64,000 nucleotides of DNA, from assembly GCA_947561395.2 (NCBI GenBank), contig OX387182.1, positions 48,787,949 to 48,851,948 of the forward strand. Direction: 5' to 3'. Numbering within the stretch: the first letter of the stretch is position 1; the number at the start of each line of letters is the position of its first letter. The notes beneath the pieces were generated by a model. That model was not told the origin of the DNA. It saw only the letters and a list, made by a program, of their open reading frames with translations, and ran no database searches. The translations under genes and the position numbers were made by a program. Positions 12,560-22,100 of the stretch are shown here, piece by piece. This DNA is from Buxus sempervirens (Eukaryota > Streptophyta > Magnoliopsida > Buxales > Buxaceae).

Positions 12560-12975
12560 GACTCAAACTTCATCAAGATCAATTTTGATGGCACATCACG
12601 TGGAGCATTTGGAAGGACGACAGCTGGAGGTCTACGTAGAGATGAGCTGGGTAGTTCCTTGGGGCTTTTGCTTTAGATTTGGGATATAAATCAACACCGG
12701 AGGCGGAAACATATGTAGCACTTGAAGTAATTCGATCGGCCAGGAGTTTACAATGTCAATGCATACAGATTGAAGGTGATTCTCAAGTCCTTGTGCGGCT
12801 CATTTCAACTAAGCCATCTTCATTCCCATGGCGAATCTGGAACATCCTAGATCAGTTACAAGAATTACTGAACGGTTTCATTGAAGTGAAAGTCTCTCAT
12901 GTTTTTAGAGAAGCAAATCAAGTTGCAGACATCCTTGCCAATTTTGCCAAAGATAATTTTTCATGTACGGGTTAA
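12560..12975 (+). pseudogene. L1-type LINE fragment: C-terminal RNase H domain
   Basis: The translation around 12577-12660 reads INFDGTSRGAFGR, the first strand of a plant RVT_3 RNase H domain. The frame at 12679-12975 continues with PEAETYVALEVIRSAR, IQIEGDSQVLVRLI, and SHVFREANQVADILANFA. These match the E, D and final HxxREAN-xxAD blocks of the RNase H found at the C-terminus of many plant L1 elements. A stop codon (TAG at about 12673) and a frame offset separate the two parts. No reverse transcriptase lies upstream, so this is a 5'-truncated relic. Confidence 0.75.
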
Positions 12976-13173
12976 GAAACCTCCTTCTTTTCTTTCGTCT
13001 TGCTTAACAGCAGATTTGAGTGGTCGATATACTATTCAAATGATACGTAAATAATATAAAAAATTTCTCCCTATGCTAATCAACAAAATTTTTTTTGGGG
13101 GCACGTATAAGCACCAAATTCAATATGTTTATTTTGGAATGAAATCTTCCATCATGCTTGTCTAAATTAGCAC

Positions 13174-13313
13174 CTGCAATGGCCGTGAGATGTTGTTATG
13201 TGGAGCATCTCAAGGCCACTGTTTTTTGGTTGTTATAAATGTATCAAGTGGGCCCCACATGAGAAAACTGTGGCCATGAAATGTTCCACATGACAGCATC
13301 TCACAGCCACAGG
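13174..13313. mobile_element. Short foldback MITE, about 140 bp
   Basis: Arms of about 45 bp are inverted copies: GGCCGTGAGATGTTGTTATG on the left and, read on the minus strand, GGCTGTGAGATGCTGTCATG on the right. The loop is about 45 bp. No coding frame is present, and a clear target duplication was not identified. Confidence 0.6.
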
Positions 13314-14072
13314 GAACAATTCAAGGAAACACGGATGTCGATTTCAACTCGTTTACTTTTATCAATAGCTCATGCATATTTAATGAACTTTCAGTTATTT
13401 TCGGTGAAACAATCTAAAAAGTCAGACCTAATGTGCCACATAACTCACGTGTACTACTTTTTTCTTTTTTCTTTAGGGGTAACGCGTGTACTACTTTATA
13501 AAAACCTACACCTTTCCACGTGTGATTTTAAACAACCTAACTTACAGTAACGACTGTTAGCCTCTATCTTGAAAGAGGATTTTTTTGTTGTACCCATTCT
13601 CGGATGGATGGTTGTTCATCTCTAGTTATATAAATCTTCTTCACAAAAAGGAAAAAAAAAACGTTGAGCCGTCCTGCACATTTAACAAAACCTATTATAT
13701 GATTGCTTTAGGGGCTCGTACAAGTTCCAATAATCTTACGGTCCTTTTTTCAAAGAAAGGGACACCTCACAGCCTTAGGGGCTCATTTAGGGATCAGTCG
13801 AGTTGCACCCAAGCGGCCCAGACATCCCGAGTTACAAAAAAAAATAATAATAATAATAATAATCTTTGAGTCATTTTTTTTTTGTTTTTATGTTTTGAAT
13901 AAGTATATCAGCTGGAGCGCTTGATTTTTCATATGCTATTTTATGTTTGAAATTTAATTGCTCCCTTTCATTGCAGTTGTCCTCGCAATTTGATTAAAGT
14001 GCTGCAAGGCGGAGCATCACATGATTGTAGATTTTTCGTTTTCATAAAGGGTAAAAGGTTATTTTTTGTTAA
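13314..14072. other. Intergenic, with (AAT)n microsatellite at 13843-13863
   Basis: Apart from the (AAT)n run and poly-A/T tracts, nothing recognisable was seen. Confidence 0.4.
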
Positions 14073-14277
14073 CTAATGGTGGCATGTGCATACTGCACAT
14101 CCTCACTCTTAACTGTAGCATATAAGTAGGGGTCTAAATTCGAATATGGAAAAAGTAGTGGGGTGATTATAGTTTTGGATTGTTTTAATTGGAGTGGACA
14201 ATAATTGGAAAAAAAAGAAAGTGAGGCTTGAATATGGAGGGAATATTCCCCTTTCTTCTATTTATTAATAGTATAGA
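14073..14277 (-). mobile_element. Miniature Helitron, about 205 bp, second copy
   Basis: On the minus strand it starts TCTATACTATTAATAAAT (14277). It carries a hairpin GTGCATACTGCAC near its 3' end (about 14086-14098). The final tetranucleotide reads TTAG rather than CTAG, so the end has decayed. The interior shares GGATTGTTTT and GGGAATATTCCCC-like words with the copy at 12006-12197. Confidence 0.5.
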
Positions 14278-14390
14278 TAAATGCCGTGATCATGAGATGC
14301 TCTACGTAATAACATTTCAATCAAATTACACGATAGTTGCATGAAATATATGTATACATCACTTCATACACATATATGTATATGTATTTT

Positions 14391-14414
14391 ACCGTTTGAA
14401 ACGGTATATAAAAG
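14391..14414 (+). promoter_or_regulatory. Palindrome with CCGTT/AACGG next to a TATA box
   Basis: ACCGTTTGAAACGGT (14391-14405) is a perfect inverted repeat containing the AACGG core of the mitosis-specific activator (MSA) element on both strands. TATATAAAAG follows directly (14405-14414). It lies about 1.7 kb upstream of the MAP65 start. Two MITEs lie between, so a link to MAP65 is conjecture. Confidence 0.3.
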
Positions 14415-14561
14415 AGCTAATGCTTCATAATATTTAGTCTATTTTTTCCACGTGGCATTTGTATCACCGATGATGAGAGGGTTGACATAATCGCAATTTT
14501 TTCCAAAAGTGATTTTTGTTGGTGCTTTGAGATGATGTGGCATATTATCGCTAATATTTAT

Positions 14562-14973
14562 GGAAAAATTGGTTTTTAGAGATGTTTTTCAAAATAATTC
14601 AGAATTAGTTTATAATTTCTTAATAATTGATTTTTAGTGATATTTTAACATAATTAAAAATTAGTGTCATTTACTATTCGTTAAGAGTTTCTTTCTAAAA
14701 TGCTCTTAAAAAGACTTGCAGTGTCAATTTACTATATGTTAAGAGTTTCTTTCAAAAATGCCTTTAAACAAACTTGCAAACTCCACTTGTAACAAAATGA
14801 ATGAAGCGGTTTTCAAAGTTTTTTGAGGGCCTTTTCGGAAAAAACTTTTAATAAACAATAAAATGACACTGGTTCTCAATTATGTTAAAAAATATCACTA
14901 AAAACTAATTACCAAGAATTAACCAACTGAATCTAAATTATTTTGAAAAAGACATCACTAAAAACAAATTTAC
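14562..14973. mobile_element. Foldback MITE with long inverted arms, copy 1
   Basis: The left arm (14562-14670) and right arm (14865-14973) are inverted copies of about 110 bp: GGTTTTTAGAGATGTTTTTC on the left against, on the minus strand, GTTTTTAGTGATGTCTTTTTC. The loop holds GTTAAGAGTTTCTTTC twice (about 14680 and 14738). It is related to the element at 15480-15839. No clear target duplication was found. Confidence 0.65.
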
Positions 14974-15468
14974 CCTTTTTTTTTTCAAGTGTGGGCCCTA
15001 CATAAAACAAGAAAATTCACTATCACAGTAGCAGTAGCAAAAATCACTTTAGGAGAAGAAAATGTTGGGGTCCATACTCCACATCCTGTGGAGGCTGTGG
15101 AGCTGCTATTTATATTTTTATTTAGAGCTCTTATCTAAATTTTTATTTGGAGCTTTCACAAGATTGTGCCAAGTGTACTCACAAATTTATTTGTAGCCTT
15201 TGATAAGGTGTACTTTTTACACATGGCATGATATTGTGGATGCTCCAAATAGAATGGCAGATGGGAGCTGATCTCAATTGACAAAATTGTCGGTGATTTC
15301 GTCCCGAAAGGACAAAAAAAGAGCTTTCATTGAGGCATGAAGATTTTAATCACCCCCAAAAAAGAGCTTTCATTGAAGCATGAAGATTTTTTTTTGGGTG
15401 AGAATTGAAGCATGAAGATAGTTCCAAGAAACATACCACTGGCAAATCATTACGGGTTTCAAGAGGCA
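14974..15468. other. Spacer between MITEs with a short direct repeat
   Basis: AAAGAGCTTTCATTGA(A/G)GCATGAAGATTTT occurs twice (about 15317 and 15361). Nothing else was recognised. Confidence 0.4.
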
Positions 15469-15479
15469 TTTGAAATCGG

Positions 15480-15839
15480 GAAAATTAGTTTTTAATAATA
15501 CTTTTCAAAGTAATTCCGATTCAGTCGTCTAATTCTAGATAATTGAAAATTAATAATACTTTTTAAACATAATTGAGAATTAATGTTCATGAAGAATTTC
15601 TTCCGAAAACACCCTCAAAAGACTTGAAAAATTTACTTGTAACAAACTTGAAAAATTTACCTGTAACAAAATAAATAAAAAGGATTTCAAAGTCTTTTGA
15701 GAGTATTTTGGGAAGAAATTTTTCGTGAGCAATACTGTTTCTCAATTATTTTAAAAAAGTACTATTAATTTCAATTATTTAGAATTGGGAGACTGATTCT
15801 GAATTGTTTTGAAAATTATCACTAAATTCCAATTTCTCC
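15480..15839. mobile_element. Mutator-like MITE, 360 bp, with 11-bp target duplication, next to the MAP65 promoter
   Basis: TTTGAAATCGG occurs at 15469-15479 and again at 15840-15850, exactly flanking a foldback structure whose arms are about 110 bp. Long terminal inverted repeats with a 9-11 bp target duplication fit the Mutator-like superfamily. The arms and loop (CAAAAGACTTGAAAAATTTAC, TTTGAGAGTATTTTGGG) match the copy at 14562-14973. It ends about 30 bp before the E2F-type site and about 270 bp before the start codon, so it may shape the upstream promoter. Confidence 0.75.
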
Positions 15840-15880
15840 TTTGAAATCGGACATTTAAAAAATGCCATTAATCTCATGGA

Positions 15881-15890
15881 TTTTCCCGCC
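15881..15890 (+). promoter_or_regulatory. E2F-type site upstream of MAP65
   Basis: TTTTCCCGCC contains TTTCCCGC, an exact match to the E2F/DP consensus TTTSSCGC, about 220 bp upstream of the start codon. E2F sites drive S-phase and many cell-cycle genes in plants, which suits a spindle/phragmoplast protein. The match is seen; its use is inferred. Confidence 0.5.
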
Positions 15891-15954
15891 AAAATAAATT
15901 TCAGTACTTTCTCAGTAAACGCTGTATCTTTTACCCTTCTCTCCTCCACGCAAA

Positions 15955-15972
15955 TCTCTCTCTCTCTCTCTC
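15955..15972 (+). repeat. CT tract in the probable MAP65 5' leader
   Basis: A pure TCTCTC run of 18 bp lies about 140 bp upstream of the start codon. Pyrimidine-rich leaders are common in plant genes, so the transcript probably starts near or upstream of this tract. Confidence 0.6.
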
Positions 15973-16111
15973 CTATTGTAATAAATTCTCGTAATCTCTG
16001 TCCGGAAAGAATCTTCAAATCCTCAAATGAAACGAAAACTAAAGAGTACTCTCGTTTCCAGTTTCTAGGGTTTCGCAATCTCTCAGTTTTGTTGGAATGT
16101 CAGGTCTCCAG

Positions 16112-16177
16112 ATGACGACGACCTCCGTCCCTTTTCTCTCAGAGACAACATGTGGTTCTCTCCTCCAGGAGTTGCAG
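16112..16177 (+). CDS. MAP65-5: MAP65 exon 1
   Basis: It codes for residues 1-22, ending [13 protein letters not shown], the conserved MAP65 N-terminus. The donor is CAG|GTTTTA and the phase is 0. The alternative upstream ATG at 16097-16099 is in the same frame with no stop between, so translation may begin five codons earlier. Confidence 0.88.
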
Positions 16178-19100
16178 GTTTTAATAAATGGCTTTTCTCA
16201 CTCTATTGTCTTTCTTTAATGGCTGGTGTTTCTTTTGTTTGTTCTCTCCATTTTTCTTTTTAATTCTGACTATCCTTCTTTATTTGTTCAGTACTTCTTT
16301 TCCTGACTATTTTTTTAAATTCTCTTCGCAATCAATATCATTCTACTGTGAATTTAAGGCCTCTGTTTGATGATCAATAAATGTAGTTCGACGAAATTTT
16401 GATGTGATCAGCACATTGAGAGTTTCGTTCCCTGTGTCTCACTTCTATGTATCTAGAATCGCGACTATTCGTGTATCTCTCTCTCTCACTCTCTCTATCT
16501 GTTCTAATGATCTCTCTCATTCATAACTTTTGTTTATATACGTAATTTGATTTTGAAATTTTCCCTTGCTGACTATTACTTCAAGTACCTGAACACGTTT
16601 GATTTCACTCTACTGGTCCTTCTCATTTACCTGTAATTGATCATGTTCTTTTCTTCTAGTGAGGATTTGTTTAAAGTTCTTTTATGATGATAAAAAGCTA
16701 TAGATTAGATGCAATGTGATGGTGATCGGTATACTGGGATTCTCTTTTTCGGCTATTATTTTCTTTTTGTTCCCCCCTTTTCCCCCATATTGTGATTTGC
16801 TTGAATTCTTGACCAGATTGATTTTATTTCTTCCCTCAATGATTGCTCTGAGTACTTTAATGATAATAAAAAAAAAGTATGATTTATGGATATTTTGGTT
16901 GCTGTTTATATGTAATTATCAGTGCATCGGGAAAATTTTCTTCTGTTCTTTCATTTTATGCTCTCTGTTGGTCCTGAAGCTATTAGTTTGGTTGGTTTTA
17001 TTTTCAGTTGTCTGAAATTTTTTCCTTGTTCTATTTGTTTGCTTTTGTCTTATAGTGATGATTTTTCTCGAATTTCACTTTGACGAACGCGAAAGGTGTT
17101 GGGGACTATCAGAAAATATAGAATTTTTAGCCGTTTTTCGGGGTTGTTTACGATATGGTCACATTGTACTTACGGTAGTACAAGCTTTTAAGATGCATGG
17201 TCTGGCTGAATTATTAATACTATTCAGTCAACATGCAGGCCTGTCTGTGACAAATTTGAGGTGAAAAATTGACACATTTAGATATAAATAGGTATGCGAG
17301 AATTCCAATAACAATCTGAGACTGAAGAGCAATAATCTTTAAAATAGGGTCTATGAATTGGTCTGTAGAATTATCTGAACTATCTGGTCTGCTATAAACC
17401 CATGGACAATTGTATTTAAGTTTTTAACTATCGATTATTATCTATTGATATTTAGAGTAGCACACACAGTTTTCTCTGTAAATCATATATGTCAATCCTT
17501 ATCCCTTAACTTGAATTTGAATTGTCACACTGCAATTTTCTAATATAAGCTAGGTACTTATTGTAATACAAGGATAATTTCATATTTCTATTTCTTCGTA
17601 ATTCCTGTTCCTTATAACCAAGGTTTAAAATCTCGTTCTGTATCATGCAATATGCATGATCCTATCGTGTATCATGCTTGTTGGCACGATACACTGCCTT
17701 GTTTCATTAAGCTACCCTTATCTGTGATAAGGCTAGCACATTGATTGTATTGAACAATATATTCGATACACCACTATGTATCCACTGCATTGCTCCAGAC
17801 AGTTAGTTAGGTGTGGCAATTTTTCTTAACAAGGCACAAAAAGCACTTTAGGGCTTGTCCAAGCCTGGCCTGATTTTCAGGCCTCACAATCATACCCAAT
17901 TTCAGCCTTAAAATAATAATAGAAGCCCAAACTTAGCCCTTGTTGACCACGGTTTTTACGTCTTTTTAATTTTCTGCAATTTCATTAGTTAAATGCTTGA
18001 AATATTTGTACTTATCTATACTTAAAGGTTTCTTAAACTTATATTCCAATAAATTAAGCAAGAAAACCACCAAAAAAAATTATAAAATTTGTTAGTAATT
18101 GGACAAAACTAATTTAAGATATGCATATTAACATTAAACTTGTTTTACACTTGCGATAACATTCAAAACCTGGTCGGGCCTTGACAGGCTGGGCTTCAAT
18201 ATGCCTAGCCAAGCTTGGCCCTAATAATTTTGAGATTTTAAAAACCGGGCCAATTAAGCCAGCCTCAAAATTAGAACCCAAGCCTAGTTTAAACATGGTT
18301 GGGCTCATCAGGCCTAGCGGGCCACGCCTAGAATTGCCACCCCTAGGCACAGTGTATACTTGAACAAAAAAGAGAGAGAAAGAGGGTAAAACAGAGGTGG
18401 GAGAGAGATGAGAAGGATAGAAGCGAGAAAGAGAGGGAGGGGAAGAGGCGGGAGAGGGAGAGGGAGGAGAGATCTGGGAGAGAGAGCAAGATAGAGTGAG
18501 AGTGGTGGGGTGCTGGAGGTGGAGGAGAGAGAGAGAGAAGGAAAGGTGGGTGGGCGTCGAGATGGCATACCTGTTCTCTGTTGCCCTTGGGGTACTCTGT
18601 GACTGCGAGCTCTTTGGAGACTTGAAGGAAGTCAAGGGTCTTATGCCCTCATGCCCTTTGATACACACACACACACACACACACATATATTAGGTAATAA
18701 TATTTAAACTACATATATAACTATAAAAAAATGTATTTGAATTATAAAAAAATATTTTTACGTACATACATATATTATCAATGAATATAATATATGATTG
18801 TTAATACTATAATATTAGTTTATAAAATTTTTCATATTATTTTTATATTTTACAATTTGTTTGAAATTGTGTGTTTATGTACACTACTTCTATTTTATTT
18901 GGTGCGATTAGTGAATGCCTTTAAATTTGATTTTTTTTGGAAATTTGATTTTTTTGGTACAAATAAATAAAATTTTAATATATTTCACCAAAAATTATTA
19001 AGTCACCTCAAACATATTTTTTTCATTTTAAGTACTTAGTTTGAGGTTTTATTTATTTATTTTTTAATTCTTTTGTAGATATTTCAACCAAAAAGCAAAG

Positions 19101-22100
19101 GAGGATGGTTAACATAAGTTGGCAGAATGAATTTTCTTACTTCATTTATTGGTTTATTTAGCATATTAAAGCTTTTGTTAATCTTTTATTAATTTTTTCT
19201 TAAGTTTTCATTTGTCTGCTTGTTCACAGATTTGTTTCCATGCCAATATATATACTGTTTTGAGGCGTATGTGAGGAACATGTTTATTTATCAGAGTTTT
19301 AGTTTATCTTCCTATCCAAATTGATTTTATTTTATCTATCCACCTTTTTCATGCGTACCTACCATTTTATAGCGATAGGTATATCAATCTGTATCCATTT
19401 CTGGATTGGTCGATGCAGCACATCGGCAAGATTTTCTAGAACATGCTTATAACTACTGAAATACTTTCCTTCCTTATAATTTTTCCTATGGTAATTGTGT
19501 GTAATATAATTCTTTTCTGGCTATCAGAAAATATGGGATGAAATTGGGGAAAATGACAGTGAAAGGGATAAAATGCTTCTTCAACTTGAACAAGAATGCC
19601 TTGACGTCTACCGAAGGAAGGTAGAAAAAGCTAGCAAGTACAAGGCTGATTTGCATCAGGCTTTGGCTGAGGCTGAAGCTGAAGTTGCCAACTTATTATC
19701 TGCCCTTGGAGAACAAGCTTCCTTCTCAAGAGTCTGTTACTGAGTCACAGTTATATTTTCGTTCAGTCTTTTTTTTCTTTAATTAGATTGTAATGCCAAA
19801 TTATGGTCTTTTTACTTGCAGTCTGACAAGGGTAAGGGCTCTCTAAAGGAGCAGATATCAATTATAAAACCTGTCTTGGAGAACTTGAGGCAGAAAAAGG
19901 AGGAAAGGGTCAAGGAGTTTTGGGATGTTCAATCACAGATTGTTCAGATATGTGCTGAAATTTCAGGAAATTTCCAGCTTAGCAATTCTGCAGATCCCCA
20001 AGTAGATGGGCGTGACTTGACTGTGAAAAAGCTGGGAGAGCTGAAGTCACATCTCCAAGAGCTTCAAAGAGAAAAGGTTTTCTTGATAATTTGATTTGGA
20101 GTTCCAATTATGTAATCAGAACTATGAGATGACTCATGAATTCATTTTCCTCTCCTCTATCTTTTGCAGAGCCTTCGGTTACAGAACATAAACATTCATA
20201 TCAATTACATACATGATCTTTCTACTGTGATGTCAATTGATTTCTTGAAGACAGTAAATGAGGTTCATCCAAGCTTGGTGGAGTCTGTTAATTATCAATC
20301 AAAGAACATTAGCAATGATACTCTTGCTAGATTGGCTGGAGTAGTCCATTCACTTAAGCAGGAGAAGCAACAAAGACTACAAAAGGTGAAATAGAATGAA
20401 TGGACTACCAAATACATCAAGCTTTTTATTCTCCCATCCTATAAACATGTATTATAAATTTATAATCTTTTTATTTAAGTTACTTGATTGGAAAAATTCC
20501 ATATTGTACCTAATGAAAACTCTTCCATGTTCTTTTTCCTAATGCTGACTAAACCTATACAGCTTTTGCTTTTTATACCATGGAATAGGAGTACTGGACC
20601 TCCCAATTAAAAATTAATCAGTTTCTGGCATGTTGTTTTGGAGCAAAATTTAGTTACTGCTATGCTAATAATAGAATCTATCATTGTTTGTAAGCCTATG
20701 TTCAAGTGATATATGATACTAGATGGTAGGCTAAGCTTTGGGGTATAAGGAGTTTAAGAGATTATGGATGGGTTGATGAAGTTGGATAAATAACTTATGG
20801 GATGAGTACTGATGTCTTACTGTGAGCTTAAAATAGAATGAAGAATGAAGTTATAATCCAAATTTCATTTTGTATAAGCAGCTATTTAAGCACCATAACA
20901 GTAAAAAATTGGAAATAACATTTAATTTAATATTTTATAGAAATAAAGATGTATAAATTTAGGCAAAATAATAAATGCAAGCAAAAGAGGTAATAGATAT
21001 TGATTAATTCAAGAACTCACATTGTGAGAACCATTAACATATTTGCTTTTTGAAATACAAAAACAATAATTTTTTAGTTGGTTAATTTGCAAAATAGATG
21101 CTGCCTGTTCTATTATACTGTTGATATTAGTTTGTACTTTGTAAGGAGCTTGCCAGGTATATGATGGGTAACTTCTTCATTGGCTGTTTTCAAAGTGCTT
21201 TCTATTTGGCAACCTAAAATGCGTTGACTTCTGTTATTACGTTCAAAGGAGAATATATAGTGATTATGTTCTTTGATTGGATGCAATTTTATATTATTGT
21301 GAAGTAGGCCTGCTAGAAAAACATTGTTGTATGTTTCTGAGGGCTTTTGTTTGTATTGTAGCTTCAAAATCTGGGTAGCACACTTGTAGAGTTATGGAAC
21401 CTCATGGACACTCCTATTGATGAGCAAAAAAAATTTGATCATGTTACTTCTCTCATATCTGCTGCTGCCGATGAACTCTCAAGACAAGGATGCCTTGCTA
21501 CAGATTTCATTGAGCAGGTTGAAACTTCTTATGATGCTGTTCAATTTCTTGGGTACTGAACATATTGCCTATAAGTTAAAAGTATTCTTGGACCTCAATC
21601 ATCTTATCTATTTTTATTGCCAGACTGAAGTTGAAGTTGGGCGGCTGAATGTCCTGAAAGGCAGCAAGATGAAAGAGTTGATACTGAAGAAGCAAAATGA
21701 GCTGGAAGAAATCTACAAAGGGGTCCATATGGATGTAGATAGTGATGCAGCACGACAGATTCTCATGAGTCTTATTGATTCTGGTTATTCTCAACTCAGC
21801 TTTACTCACATTCTTCTAATCTGTTACATAGATTATCAGAGATATTGTTTTTATGGTTATCATTTCACAGATTTCAAGATATTGATGTTGTTGTTTGAAA
21901 AAGTTAAACTCATTCAAGCTCTATAAATCTAACTTCTAAGTGAACATGTTTTTCTTGTTCTTGTCAATTTGAATGTCCAAGAGAATGCAGCCACAAGGCT
22001 AGGAAATTGTATTTTTCAAAAATAAAAACAAAACTTTTCTTCACTTTACCGTACCCTTTTAACATGCAATAAATTCATAAAGGAATGAAGACCATAAGAG

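Larger units (their letters stand above)
16178..19527 (+). other. MAP65 intron 1, 3350 bp
   Basis: T-rich near the donor, it holds the hAT-like MITE (17808-18345), the purine tract (18368-18545) and the CA repeat. The rest (for example 18700-19500) is AT-rich with no recognisable feature. A 170-bp patch at 17620-17790 with several GTATCATGC/GATACA words may be a decayed repeat. Confidence 0.8.

Noticed and set aside
13174-13313. microRNA precursor
   Set aside because: The arms pair over their whole length and the unit looks like a MITE; no evidence of a phased or precise small RNA.
18114-18686. 190-codon minus-strand open frame in intron 1
   Set aside because: It is the shadow of a purine tract and CA repeat (serine/proline/leucine-rich low complexity) and lies antisense in a MAP65 intron.
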